A stretch of 64,000 nt of DNA. Origin: Gnetum montanum (lineage: Eukaryota > Streptophyta > Gnetopsida > Gnetales > Gnetaceae). The position numbers and the translations under genes were made by a program. Positions 9,623-21,539 of the stretch are shown here, piece after piece. The notes under the pieces were generated by a model, which did no database searches, was not told the DNA's origin, and saw only the letters and a program-made list of their open reading frames with translations. Location: contig MNCI01003829.1 of assembly GCA_015680685.1 (NCBI GenBank), positions 113,039 to 177,038 on the forward strand, in the 5' to 3' direction. Positions within the stretch are counted from its first letter, which is position 1. The number at the start of each line of letters is the position of its first letter.

Positions 9623-11194
9623 CATTAAAACACCACAAAAATTTGCATGTTATAGTCAATCTTCATCATGTAGCTTTCACCCCATGAAACCTGAGGAAAA
9701 AATTCATTGTAAATGTGAAGATTTGTAATCCACAATGGGCAATTTCACATACTTTGTATTGTTGGGGCTAAAAAATGCCTCATAAGTGGTCAAAGCCTCA
9801 TTCTTCAAGTGAAAAAAGTCACCTAGTATCTATATTTGTGTTTTGGAGGGTCAAAATGCATTTTGGAATGCCAAAAAAGGTAATTTAATGGGTTTTATTG
9901 AGAGGGGATATACACTTTTCTATGTTGAAACACATGTAGGGGGTAAATCTCACCTACCCCCAACATGGAAGGATGAGGGTTTTGGAAACTTTCCTCCTTC
10001 AGTGTGGAGACCATATGCACATCTTGGAAACCTTCCCCCCTAGCATGGAGTTTTCACCCCCAGCATTGAAAATTGCATCCTCTAGCATGGAAGCCACAAA
10101 AGCCAAATTTCAACATTTCATACACTTCAACATTGACCAGCCACTTCAATAAGCATGGTGAAGAACTTAGTGTGGAAGATTCATCTCCAATGTGAAAGGT
10201 GTGTCTTAGTTACTATTTATAGTAAATAGAATGACCATGGGGGAAGCAATTACTATGTATAGTAATCCCCAAATTTGGGCACCCATCTCACCTAAATTTG
10301 ACAACCAATTTTCAGCTAGATCATAGCCATTTTGCAGCCATTTTGTATCCCTATTGATGGCCCAAAGAACCTATAAAAGCCAACCTCAAACACCATGTAC
10401 AAGTTCAACAATGTTTAGCAACTTTTGGCCTACAAACACTTTAGTAGTTCCACAATTTTTTAGATGATTTACAATTTTCTCTCATGGTTGGACTTTTTGG
10501 TACTTGAATACATTAAGCATACAAGCAAATTTCCAAGCACTAATTCTACACTTGGGGCATTTTCAAGCACTCAAGGATTTTTGCAATCTCCCATGTTTGC
10601 ATCCTCTTAAACCCCATAGTGGAAGCATAATCACCTTGAGATTTGTGGATTTTGGTGTCAATAATGCACTTATGGGATTTCCAAACCCTAGTGTGGAGCA
10701 ATCTGACATCCAAATTTTCCACTTTTCTCATCCCCAGTAGTGACCTAACTTGTAGATTTGAGGTTGCAACAAAAGAGGTTTAATAGCATCAAGAATGGCA
10801 TAGCATCTAGATTGTGAAGTAGATCACATCAACTTCATTAGGCTTTGAACTCCTACATAAGTGAATCCTCTTTCTACTCATCTAGGCACCATTTGTACAC
10901 ATTTCTCTAATTTACACTTTATTCTTTCTCAATATAGTTTTAAGTTTTGGGTTTTGTGTATGAAATTATTTGTTTATTATCTATGCATCATTTTAGATCT
11001 TCTATTAATTTTACATTCCATTTTATTTTACTACCACTCTTTGCATTTCATAAGTCCCTAGTTGATCTGTTGGACTAGCCAAGATGCCTCGAATCCCATT
11101 TTTCCTATGGAGGCCTTGGGGATTTATGGGTTGAAGAACTGCTGCATTGAGGATCCCCAATTTTTTCCAAAGATTGAGGTTTTCAATCGCAACA
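9622..11194 (+). repeat. 3' LTR of the Tat-like element
   Basis: The last 600 bases match the left LTR. The end at AACA (11,191-11,194) is where similarity stops. The start is inferred from the purine tract, so the length of about 1.57 kb is approximate. Repeated words such as TAGCATGGAAGC and AGTGTGGAAG inside it also appear in the leader, so LTR and leader share sequence. The open stretches at 9,843-10,043 and 10,504-10,740 lie in the LTR and are not genes. Confidence 0.75.
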
Positions 11195-12589
11195 CCTTTT
11201 TGCTTATAAATACCTTTGTATCCCATCTTTCCCTAGTCTGGTTGGAATTGGTGTAGAAATTCCCATGGAAAGACTTCTTGTAGGCATAAAAAATCAGCAT
11301 TCAAATCTTATAACTCTACTAAAATGCATGGATATTGATATTCATGTTAATCCAAAGCCCATGGTGGACATAGTAAATGTTGTTTCTTTCTTGCTAAGGA
11401 TCTTTCAAGCACGTTGTATGTTGCAACTTTCATTCTCATTCTTGGATTCTCTTTTAGATCATTTCTTTTCATGGGTATCATACACCTTGTCGAAACAATA
11501 TTTTGAGTCTCCATGTTGTTTTAGCATATGTTTTGGTTGCAGGATGAACTGATATACATTTTCTTGATCATTGAAAATCATTCTATTTCATCAACTAATA
11601 CAACAACTAATTCATTGACTGATAATCAACTGAGACTGATACATCAACTGATTCTCCAACTAATTGTGCTAATATTTAGCTACATTATCTAATTTTAGTA
11701 ATAGTAACCACATTATCTAAATCTTAATGGCCTTTCTACCCCCCTTAAGACACTAACTCTGTTAGTGTAACTAATGACATGTCATATAGATCTTAAGGCT
11801 ATTTGGAAAGGTTATTTTCCCAACAAGGAATAATTAGTTATCCTTATGTTGCCAACTTTAAAGGCATAGTTCCATAATATCATCAAATTATCAAGTTCTT
11901 GGATGATAAATCTAACCTCACCATTGAGTTTAGAAGGATGAAAAATGTTGAAAATGATTATTCATATGTTAAAAATGAACATCATATGCTCAAGTTATGC
12001 TAAATTAGGCTTTGAGACTCTTAATGCACTATATTTGGCAAGGGGTAAAAACTAATTTTTGGGATTCCCTAGGATTAATTTGACTTCACCATTGTGTCTA
12101 GAAGGTTGAAATCTATAGGAAATAACTCTTCATTTGTCAAAAAAGGCTTCTAAAATCAAACATTATGGCTTCTAAGGTTGAATGATGAAAAAGAAAACTT
12201 CCTAAGAGGTCATCCTTCTTAGTACTACTCTAGAACGAGCATGCTTAATTATGAAATTCTTATCCTTGTTGCTACCAAGGTGCCTAATTCCATTTTTGAA
12301 CATTATCATTGCACATTCTTGATTTAAATCAACATAATGATGATGGAAATTTTGAATTTCCCATTAGTTGATGATTACTGAAAAATTCTAAATTTCCCAT
12401 TGATTAATGGAAAGGCTTTCTTCCATAATGAGAGGCAAGGGTAGCTACCGAATAGGGATGAAAATGAGGTAGGGAATGCACATGAGGGAAACAACAAGTA
12501 AGGACGGACGCGTAAGAAGCACCAGGATAACGGAAGCGAGCATCAATGATAGTGGTGCAAAGTTTGTGGGGGAGGGGACTACACTAGGC
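11195..12589. other. Unassigned sequence right of the Tat-like element
   Basis: A 95-residue open stretch at 11,265-11,552 (+), followed by TTTTGGTTGCAG|GATGAAC, could be a gene scrap, but I recognise no domain. At 11,560-11,690 the words CAACTAAT / CAACTGAT recur loosely. I see no RNA gene or recognisable transposon domain in the rest. Confidence 0.3.
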
Positions 12590-12736
12590 AACATGACCCA
12601 AGCCTACGCTACTACTTTTTTAGGGCTCATGCAATCCTCTCTATGGCCTACGCAACCCTACACAAGACTACACGATCCCTACAAGGCTTGCATAGTCCCT
12701 ACAAAGCCTATGTGGTCCTTCTAGGGCCTACGCATC
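12590..12736 (+). repeat. Degenerate tandem array of about 20-bp units
   Basis: Units of the form CCTACAAGGCCTACGCAATC recur: CCAAGCCTACGCTACT, TATGGCCTACGCAACC, CCTACAAGGCTTGCATAGTC, CCTACAAAGCCTATGTGGTC, CTTCTAGGGCCTACGCATCC. About six to seven copies are visible. Confidence 0.7.
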
Positions 12737-12762
12737 CTAACATAAATTTTTATCTTTTTTTT

Positions 12763-12862
12763 AATTATATATATATATATATATATATTCTTCTTCTTCT
12801 TCTTTATATATATATATATATATATAAACATACACACACACATATGTGTATATATATATTAA
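12763..12862. repeat. Compound microsatellite (TA)n, (TTC)n, (TA)n, (AC)n
   Basis: Two TA runs flank a TTCTTC run. They are followed by ACACACACACATATGTGTATATATATA. The apparent coding at 12,643-12,939 is translation through this repeat. Confidence 0.95.
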
Positions 12863-13604
12863 TTAAAGTTGTGATGGACTGGGTTCAAACCCATGACCTC
12901 TTGCATTTTTTAATAAATAATAATATTTTAATAGTTTAAATTATTTTAATGCATCCATAATGAGAAACTTTAAACATTGATATCTTTCAAAGTGCAAGTC
13001 AGATTTTGACAAAATTTGTATTGTTGGAATCGTCTCAATGAATACTATGCATTGGACATAATCTTATGGTTCCAAAATGAAGTTAAATTTTTCAAGATTT
13101 AAAAGGTCTAACTAGCTTATTCTACCAAAACGACATTACCAAGTTGATATATGGAATACATGGTGACTTTTAGATGACTCTAAGTTGCTTAGGATACTGA
13201 GTTTCAAAAAAAAAAAAAAGATCAATTCATGTCATGATTACTAACTTTTTTGGGAAAAAATTAACAATGATCTTAATATTTATAGTATTAAGATGGGTAA
13301 GACTTACCTAGATGTGTCCTTGTCTTACCAACATTTCTTGTAATTGATAAATCTTGATGACGCATAATCAGATTTTCTTCAATCAATGATATCCATGAAA
13401 GAATTTTTTTGGTTGGTGGGATCTATGTCTTTTGTAAATGTCTAATCTATTGTTCAGAAACTTAATAGAATAGTATCTTTTGAATTACATCTGGTGCATC
13501 CAGAGATGATCAATGACTTTCCCTATGTCGTGACTTCATGGTTCATCATTAGCTTCATGTTATAGTTGATCCATGGTTCTAAATGGCCCTTGGGTTGTGG
13601 TTTG
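12863..13604. other. Unassigned, possibly the 5' leader of the minus-strand LTR element
   Basis: On the minus strand this lies just past the primer site of the LTR at 13,618-14,253, so it may be its leader. It contains a tRNA B-box-like GGGTTCAAACCC at 12,888-12,899 but no tRNA fold. No protein domain is visible. Confidence 0.3.
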
Positions 13605-13617
13605 TATTGATACCAAT
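13605..13617 (-). other. Primer binding site, initiator-Met tRNA type
   Basis: On the minus strand, directly after the LTR end GGGATGTCACA, the sequence reads ATTGGTATCAATACAAACC. TGGTATCA matches the start of the TGGTATCAGAGC primer site used with initiator-Met tRNA; the following bases are degenerate. Confidence 0.6.
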
Positions 13618-14253
13618 TGTGACATCCCATTCCCAGATGTCATGGAAAACATCAAATATACGTTATATTAGATAGTATGCATAAGAAGACAATATACCAA
13701 ACATCAAATATATGTAACATTCAACATTATGCATAAAGGAAATAACAGAGAAAGTGTACAAATAGAAAGAAAAGAATGCTTTATTAACTTAGAATGATGT
13801 ATGCAGATCATACTCTGAGAGTGTTCCTTGGGGGTTTTCTTCCTTTAGCATCTATTCCGTTAAAGGTAATCCAGCACTGCCACTATGGTTAGGCCTATAA
13901 CCTAGGTAGAAGGGATGGCCAATCCACTTTCTATCCCACTTCACCTGACTCCTATGACTTGCCTATACTAGCTCTGCCACTCCCTACTAACACAAACTCT
14001 AAGCCCAGGTATAAATGCTTTAGGTCAAACCCCCAAAGGTTACCTTAAGAGACATGTCCATTATTACAATGTGCCCTTTTGGTTCTCAATTACAACTACC
14101 CTTTTGGGTCTTGTTATGATAATAATAATTTCTTATTATGAAGAGACACCATTTTTGTTAAGCAGCAACATCATTTTGGAATGAGGATNGCTTATTATGA
14201 AGAGACACCATTTTTGTTAAGCAGCAACATCATTTTGGAATGAGGATGTGACA
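13618..14253 (-). repeat. LTR on the minus strand, TGTCACATCC ... GGGATGTCACA
   Basis: Read on the minus strand it starts TGTCACATCCTCATTCC and ends GGGAATGGGATGTCACA. It thus has TG...CA ends inside short inverted repeats and is followed by a TGGTATCA primer site. The apparent length of 636 bp includes a 57-bp repeat across the N at 14,189; without it the LTR is about 578 bp. Flanks (CCAATT / AAAATTC) show no target duplication, so it is probably the 5' LTR of a truncated element rather than a clean solo LTR. It abuts the integrase zinc finger of the neighbouring Tat-like pol. Confidence 0.65.
14132..14247. other. 57-bp duplication across a single N (probable assembly join)
   Basis: 14,132-14,188 is repeated at 14,191-14,247 without visible differences, with an N at 14,189 between the copies. 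Confidence 0.85.
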
Positions 14254-15125
14254 AAATTCCTATTAAAAAAGATAGATAAGTGATACATGCCTTTGGCAGG
14301 TATCACATGTCTTAACTAGATTGTGTGCATCTTTAGCTAAAATTGAAAACCAATAGCTGAAAGAAATGATACAAGAAACCAAGGAGCATAATCCTAAGTA
14401 TCCATTACAAACTCTTGAGTAAACTTGGTCAAGGACTATCTTAGACTCTGCAGGACTAAGATAATGTAGAAGAAAGTTTGTAGAAGAAACTCAACATAAA
14501 ATATCAAGATTCACTAGTTAGAAGTGTTAATTACATTTACATAAAGCATCCTTTTGAGTAGGTATGAGATTATTAGAAGTATCTCAAGTAGTTAGGTAAT
14601 GAAGAAAATCAACATATTGCTATTTCTTATTATTTTTATTAATAGTACTAATCGAGATATTGGGAGATTGTATAACATGTGTTAAAAAATCATTTGTATA
14701 AGTTGATCTCATATGGTAGAAGGATATCATGAATTACAAACATTGCTAAAGCATCAGCTAGCATGTTTTTAGAGCATGGAATATGTCTCAAGGTATGAGC
14801 AGAAAAGGAAATGATAAGTTCCTTAGTCATTCCTAGATATAAAAACTAAGTGAGGAGCCTTACACTCATATTCATCATTAACTTGATTTATGATCAATTT
14901 AGAGTCACAATAAATAGTATTAGTCTTGACATGATTCTATAAGGCTATCAAGACACCTTGTATCAAAGCCTCATATTCAACTATGTTGTTAATGCATGGG
15001 AAATCAAGCTTACAAGCCCTATACATGACTTGTTTGGTAGAAAGAATAAGAATGCATGCTACACTAAATCTAAAGGAAGTGTGTGCTTTGTCAAAATAAA
15101 GCATAACATTTAAATTCATTATGTC
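14254..15125 (-). pseudogene. Tat-like RNase H and integrase zinc-finger remnant
   Basis: Reading the minus strand, 15,119-14,937 gives LYFDKAHTSFRF followed by LDFPCINNIVEYEALIQGVL, the second RNase H of Tat elements. Further on, at about 14,350-14,285, comes WFSILAKDAHNLVKTCDTCQRHVS. That is the C..CQR half of the integrase zinc finger (CDTCQR codons at 14,289-14,307) with its usual DA..YVK.C lead. The integrase is then cut off at 14,253, where the minus-strand LTR begins. Its order with the upstream RT shows one minus-strand pol remnant truncated by or fused to another element. Confidence 0.75.
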
Positions 15126-16340
15126 AATATGAAAGCTATGAATAATGTTAGTTATTCAAAAAAAAAACAAAAGAAATAAGATCTGTTATGGTGTGACCTT
15201 TGATGAAGTGGTGAAACATAAAAAAATTCAAATTGAATAAAAAATATTTTTCAACAAGCTAAGTGGAAATTGTTAGAGGGATATTAACAATAAATTTAAT
15301 AATGTTATCTTTGCATATAATAAATACCTTAGTATTTAGAAGTTAGTATCTTCACTTTTTAAGAGCCAAGATAATACTTAGATTTCTTAAGGTTAGAATA
15401 CCTATTCTCACAATTTAAAAAAGGGTGAGATATGTAATATATAATAGATTAACTCCATCTTCTTGCCTTTGAGAGAGCATGATGGATATGGAATGGATGG
15501 ATTTAGAAAGATAAAGGTAAAAAGGTTGATCAAATTATAGATTATGTAGAATGGGAAGGGTAGTCAAAACTTCTTTGATGGAGTCAAAGGCTTTTTAACA
15601 CTTCTCATCCTAGATCAAAGAGATAGATTTATGAAGAAAGTGAGTTAAATGATAAAGAAACTTAATAAAATTAGAGATAAAATGATGAAGTAATTGAAGT
15701 AGACCTTGTAGAATAGGCATATCTCAAATATTTCTAGGAGGTGCAAGATCTAGAATAGCTTTAACCTTATTAGTGTCAACCACTTTGCCATCTTGAGATA
15801 CAAGATAGCCTAGCATCTTATCTATGATGACTTTAAAGATACATTTCTTGGGATTAAAATGTAGGTGAAAATTTTTGCAGCAAGTTAAAACTTGATCTAA
15901 GTCAAAAGAATGATTAGTTGTGAGGGTATATTTAATGGTAAAATTATCAGCATATTTGTTAACTATTTTGAACATCATGTAATGGAAAATAAAATAAGTA
16001 GCTACAATATTATGAAGTCTAAAGGACATTTTAGTGTAGCAAAATGTTCTCCAAGGAGTTATGAAGGTAGTATATTAATAGTGCTTTGATTATTTAGATT
16101 TGATTATAACAAAAAAAAAACCCATTCATGAAGGATAGAAAAGCACGACTAGTTATAGAATCTCCGAGCTAATCGATATTTGGTAAATGAAAGTCATCCT
16201 CAAGAGTGACTTTGTTAAGATCTCAAAAGTGAATGCACATATGAATGCTAGCAAGTGTCTTGGAAACTACAAACATGGTAGAAACCCAATCAGAATAGTC
16301 AAGAGGACAAATGAATTTGACATTATAAAGTTTACTGATC
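15126..16340 (-). pseudogene. Tat-like reverse transcriptase and RNase H remnant
   Basis: On the minus strand the RT starts near 16,330 with YSDWVSTMFVVSK and DLNKVTLEDDFHLPNI, then RAFLSFMNG. It continues in the open segment 16,029-15,724 with MSFRLHNIVATY, a degenerate catalytic region (NKYADNFTIK where YVDD is expected), FNPKKCIFKVIIDKMLGYLV and KVKAILDLAPPRNI. The thumb/connection region follows (DEKC*KAFDSIKEVLTTLPIL, about 15,600-15,560). The catalytic YVDD has become YADN, so this RT would be inactive even without its stops. Confidence 0.8.
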
Positions 16341-18959
16341 ATTTTTTATAGTAAGAGCTATAGCTAGACAAATATTTCTAATATCTTGCTTAACATGTTT
16401 AAAATATTTTTCTAAAATGATGTTAGGTTGTACTAGCTTTAGATTTAGACCATGCATATCATTATATCTTTAAGAAAATGAAAATAAATGATTTTCCAAA
16501 GTTGTCAAGATAGCTTCTTGAAGATCTTGGAAGAAAGAGTATTTTGTTCATCCTTATGGCTTAGTATAGGTAAGTCAATTAAATGATCATTCATTAAAAG
16601 GGGCTCTTAATCAAGGAAAAAAATCAGATTGAGGTAGCAATTTATACCACATGATTTTTAAAAATGATATAAGGAAAGCTCAACTTGATTATAAGTTAAT
16701 AAAAGAGAGATCTAGAGCTTGACATACATAGCTTCAAGATGAGAGGTTGAAGTAGAGACATTGGGCATGCAGTAATGTTCACCTGAACCAAAATTAGAAA
16801 AATTAGGTTTCAGAAAAATTTTAGAAAAGAAATAACATGAAACATCAAAGCTAAACAATGTCAAAATATTGTGCATCAAAATTTCTAAGACATGTGTTAT
16901 TTCTTGGAGGTATATAATCCAAGCCATGATAAAGGAAAGTTTATCATCGAAGCTTTCATTTGCGTCTAAGCACTTTAGCAAATGATGTAAGAGTAAAGAG
17001 GAAAATGATAGCAATGCTAAGTGATAAGCAAGCAATAGAAAGTGGCAATAATAGTAGATAAGGGCCAAGGGATGGCACTAGTAATAGTAGGGAACCACCT
17101 CAACCCTACTCACTTCCTCTCAAGGCTTAGATATAAGTCACTATAATCCTATTTAAAAATTGTTAGTAGAGTTTTGCATTGTTTCTCTATTTTGCTGTGA
17201 CAAACATATTAAAAATCTTACTAATTATAGCACTAGGCTTAGATTTAGTAAAATACAGTAATTTACAATATTTTTGAAGCTTAAAATTAAGCTTTTAAGT
17301 TGGATTTTGTTGGACAATTGAGAATCCCACGGTGTCACCTTGATTTTGAGGGTTTCAATAATGTTTGATAGATTTGCAACTAGAAATTAAGTACATGTGT
17401 TTGGAGGTTATAATTCATGAGTCCTAGATAGGAAATACATAATTTATCCATAGTTTTTGGTAGAGCTACAACTTAGATGTAGGAAGAAAATGTGATTTAG
17501 ATCACTATTATAGTAAATAATAAACAACAATGCTAAGGCAAGGAAATTCAAAGTTTTTAAGCTAGTTTTAGCTATATCTAGTTGATGTTTTGAGTTTAGT
17601 AGGTAAAGATAAGAATGTACCAATGTTTTCATGAAAAATTTGTAATTGTTCTTGTGAATTTTGAGGAAATGTAGATTTGGAAGTTTTTTGTAAGAATAAC
17701 ATGATGCAAAGAAATTGACATAGGTTTGCTTTGTTAAAAGGTAAGTGTTAGTAACAAGGTTTTGACATAAGGGATGGTGTATTGTGTCATAATATTTTTG
17801 ATGTAAAACATTAGAGTTTTATAGTTAGACTTCTACATGTCATGTTGAAATTATAAATCAATTTTAATGGCAAAAGTTGATAACATTTTGATGTATGACA
17901 TCAAAATATAAGTTATAATTCTTACTACAAGATTCGATGTGAAAAATATGTTTTCAATGCTAAGGAGATTTTTACTTATTCTATGTGTGCATGAATATAG
18001 CACTACCTAGGCTCCTAATCATGAGCCTATGTTCTTTCTCCTTGTGCATGAAGGAAGCATCTTGGAGAACAAGTAGAAGTAGCCAGGATCCATCAAGAGA
18101 AATCCTCTCTTTGATGATGCCTTTTTCATGTTGCAAAATTTATGGGCTTATTAAAGAGCTACAAATTTCCTAAAGTTATGTATCAATCACTTCCATGTAG
18201 TGATTTGGATGGGCTTAAGAAATGAAGTTGTTGTGTAAGCTTTGGAGAAACTTCTACCAAAATTCCTTGTAGAGCTCATAGAGATCATTTATGAAAAAAG
18301 ATATGAGATTGAGGAGCTAACCAATGACATCCTAGTCTGTAGAAAACAATTGTACAAGCTTGCACAAAAAAGGAGCTATTGATATTTTACTGCAGACAAC
18401 ACATTACTCTTGAAAACTTGGCCTTTTAGAGTAATGCCCAATCTTCTAGGTTCTTAAGTTTTTGTTATAAGGTACATTAAAAGTTTTAAAAGTTAAAAGA
18501 GATTTCAAGTTATCTTTATCTCCATTAAAACTAACTTTAACATGGTCATGCAATTTTATTGATTTTGGCATATAGGATCCTCATCATTTAGCATTTTTGC
18601 AAAATCTACTACAAGATTTTTCCTAGCATCAAAACTAATGACCTTAGATGATGGCACATTTCAACGGACAATGAAAGGGATTGAGGCTCCATATAGTTTG
18701 GAGCAAGTATGAAAAATTGAAATGACTTCACTCTTTATGGTGTGAAATCCATAATGAGAAAGTAGAATGACCAAAAGAATCAAGCATTACCCTGAGATCT
18801 AAAAGTAAGTATAAGTATTTTTTTTTAGGAGTGAAAGATTGCACTAATAGTTAGATGTACTTATGGTATCTCAAATAAGCATCAATGATGCAAAATTTAT
18901 TAATGTCACTAGCCTAGCAAAGGCATTTAATGTTAGATCCACTAGTGAAGCATAAAGCA
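16341..18959. other. Unassigned AT-rich debris left of the copia element
   Basis: 16,712-17,068 (-) is open for 118 residues and lies upstream of the RT on the same strand, so it may be a PR-RT linker; no motif supports that. Near 18,220-18,385 (+) a charged coiled-coil-like reading (LVELIEIIYEKRYEIEEL) appears, similar in character to the remnants at 30.3-31.2 kb. The rest shows nothing recognisable. The sequence continues after the copia insertion at 25,601. Confidence 0.3.
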
Positions 18960-19911
18960 TGTTATTTTTTTTGATGTGTTAAAACCTTGAAAATGGAAAA
19001 TTTGTCAATATGTTTTATGAGATACTTGTAGACCTAAGGAAGATAAATTTAGCACTTCAAGAAGACCAAGTAGATAGCAAGAATTAACAATATAGAATGT
19101 TAGAGTCCAAAAAAAGATGCAAGGAATTGGAGAAGAGCACAAGGAAAAGAGACATTCCAACTTTAAGAAAAGATGTCTTGCATAGTATTAAAACATCTCA
19201 TACTGATAGAAGACATCTCTACTAAGAAGCCTAGTCTTAGGAAAGACATTTCATCAAAATAAGAGACGCCTCCCTTGCAAGTTGAGAAAATTAGCAACAT
19301 GTCTTGGACTTACATAAGATGTATATCTTGCAAGTTTTGAAAATCAACAAGACATCTCTAGCCATGAGAAATTCATCTCATATGGCCATTTCTAGCCATT
19401 TTAGGGATTCCAATAGGTAAATAGATGGAAAAAAAGCTATAAAGGGAGGACATACTCAAGGGGAAAAGGCAAGCCTTAGACAAGCAATTGAGTAAGCATT
19501 ATGTATACCTTTGTAAGTTCTTCTATTCTATATATTTTGTGGTAATTTTTATTGAGATTCAAAGCAAATAATCTAAAGAGTTAATTTAATTCTTCCTTGA
19601 TTTTTCTTTTTTTTTGAAATTCTTATGGGGTTGGATGTGCTTCTTAAGGGAAGGCATCTTTTGTAAGGCTTAATAACTTATTGTAACCTTGAAGGATTGG
19701 ATGTATTTCTTGAGAGAAAAATATCCCTTACAAAGCTAGAAAGCTTGCCTTATAAAGGTTGTGATGTCCTTGAAATCTCATTTCTAAAAGAATAAAGTCT
19801 AGATACATGTAAGAATATACCCAAGTTGGGAAACCACATAAAATTAGCTATACAAAAATTAGGTGTTGCTAGCATAAACTAATTCACCCCCATCTAAGTT
19901 CTTGATCATCA
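18960..19911 (+). repeat. Copia 5' LTR
   Basis: It starts TGTTATTTTTTTTGATGTG and ends CTTGATCATCA, paired with 24,634-25,600 along its whole length. It contains a cluster of AAGACATCTC / GAGACATTC / AGATGTCTTG words at 19,145-19,370. I read these as decayed copies of a GAGACGTCTC palindrome. Confidence 0.9.
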
Positions 19912-19935
19912 AGTGTTAACGGAGCCTTGGTACTC
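19912..19935 (+). other. Degenerate copia primer binding site
   Basis: AGTGTTAACGGAGCCTTGG directly follows the LTR and aligns with TGGTATCAGAGCCTTGG, the initiator-Met primer site, with several changes in its first half. Confidence 0.55.
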
Positions 19936-19959
19936 ATGGTGTGAGTGTAACAACTTTGC

Positions 19960-20830
19960 ATACTAGAAAGCAAAAATGTAAGGATTCTTTGAATCCATGG
20001 AGTTTGAAGTTTGGAAATCCATTCTAAAAGATCAAGAAGATAATTTTAGGAGAAATTATGATCACTCTCGAGCCAAGAGATGAGTGTTCTAATATTGATA
20101 AGAATGTATTTATGCTTGATTCTAAAGCTAGAAGTTTTATTTATTGTGCTCTTAGTAAACTTGAGTTTAATAGAATAGCTAGCTGCAAAACTACCAAAGG
20201 AAATTAGAAAGTATTAGAAGCTATCTATGAGGAAACCTTTCTAGTAAAATAATCCAAACTCTTAGTTTTACAAAGTGAAATGACAAGCTCAAAATTAATG
20301 AATGGGAAAAAATTAAGGATTACTTTTCTAGAGCTAATGATATAGTAGTAGCCATTAGGAAAACTGGGAAGGTTCTACTAGAAAGAAAAGTTATCATCAA
20401 AATAATAGAAATCTTGTAGCCTGAATTTAGACTAAAAATTACTACCATTGAAGAAATTAGGGATTGCTCTATCTTGAAGTTTGAAGAGCTACAAAGTGCA
20501 CTTGTAGATATGAGACGAATCTCATAAGTGAAGGTGCCATTAAGGAGAAGCCTATAATCCTTAAATTTTTCATAAAAGAAAAAGAGTCATTTGATTGTAA
20601 AGAAAATAGTGATGATGAATTGGCTCTCTTATTAAGAAGAGTAAAAGGGCTTCTAGCATGAAAAGGAAAGAGCTTCAATCAAACAAGCACTAAAGGTAAA
20701 GAAAAAGGTAAGACTTTTCAAAATTCAAATTTTGATACTTCTTCTATAGAATGTTGGGTGTGGTGGAAGAGGTCCTATGGCTTTTGAATGTCCGAGTGGA
20801 AAAAGGTTGTAGAAAAAGGAGCACATCAAA
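19960..20830 (+). pseudogene. Copia gag (UBN2-type) remnant
   Basis: Readable pieces are LDSKARSFIYCALSKLEFNR followed by IASCKTTK, a frame change, then ISDYFSRANDIV, RKTGKVLL and ITTIEEIRDCSILKFEELQ. Near 20,752-20,800 a zinc-knuckle remnant follows, CGGRGPMAFECPSG, whose first Cys pair and His are degraded. This matches plant copia Gag with a UBN2-type domain (ALS..EF.R..SCKTAKE.W ... GKV ... AIEE...L....L.G.L). Gag forms the particle. Stops and frame changes interrupt it throughout. Confidence 0.75.
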
Positions 20831-21539
20831 GAAAAAAAGAAAACAAAAAAATTTACACACTAGCTGAAATGATGAATACAACAAAGAAGAAACTAATGAT
20901 TCTTCAACAAGTTTACACTTTCTTTACATGCCCCTTGCACATGAAGCTCTCATCACCAACCATATTGATGATACAACATCAACTAAAGAATCTAAAGATA
21001 CGATTGGAGAAAGGTATGATCTACTTTGCAAAGAGATAGTTTCCTTTTAAAATTTGTGTATCAAAATTAAATAAGCTTTGCATATTAAAGAAATTAAACT
21101 AGAATAAATTAATGGAAGGTACTTGAATCTTGAAAAGGAAAACTTAGACTAAGTGTTGAGGGTACAAAATCTAGTCCTTTCTAATGTGTAGATTAATAAG
21201 GAACTTGCAGACTTAAAGCTCATCAATGAAAAATTTACAAAAGAAAGGAAACCTAATTGGGACAAGGAAGAGAACCAAATAAAAAAAGAGGACTCGGAAA
21301 CAACTCCCATGTTGAGGCATCAAAATTGTCTTAGAAAAATGAATGTATACATCTAGCACAATTAAGAAATTCTTTCTATTATTATTGTGGAAGGTATAGA
21401 CATGTTCAATCATATTATCATTTAAGGACTAAATATTATAACATGACTATCTCATCTTATCCAAAGTATCCTAGTAAAGATATCTTGTAGAAAAAGAAGG
21501 TTTGGAAACCTAAGGAGAAAAAACCTAAACAAGGAATGT

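Larger units (their letters stand above)
1..11194 (+). mobile_element. Decayed Tat/Ogre-like Ty3/gypsy LTR retrotransposon
   Basis: The sequence at 1-600 reappears at about 10,596-11,194, differing at roughly one base in five or six, mostly C/T and G/A changes. Between these LTR copies the plus strand carries, in order, gag, an aspartic protease, RT with YVDD, RNase H, a second RNase H-like domain and the integrase C-terminus. The order gag-PR-RT-RH-IN is that of Ty3/gypsy. The extra RNase H-like stretch (HFDGA ... CTNN.VEYEGL, 8,790-8,930) is the feature of the Tat lineage. Every domain contains stops or frameshifts, so the element cannot move by itself. The left LTR runs off the window, so the left target-site duplication cannot be checked. 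Confidence 0.85.

Noticed and set aside
12888-12915. tRNA-like B box GGGTTCAAACCC
   Set aside because: No A box, acceptor stem or cloverleaf could be drawn around it; it is a common chance or repeat motif.
12643-12939. Plus-strand frame of 98 residues
   Set aside because: Most of it is Tyr/Ile and His/Thr repeats from the TA and AC microsatellites.
13618-14253. Solo LTR with target duplication
   Set aside because: Flanking bases do not match and a primer binding site follows the LTR end, so it is more likely the 5' LTR of a truncated element.
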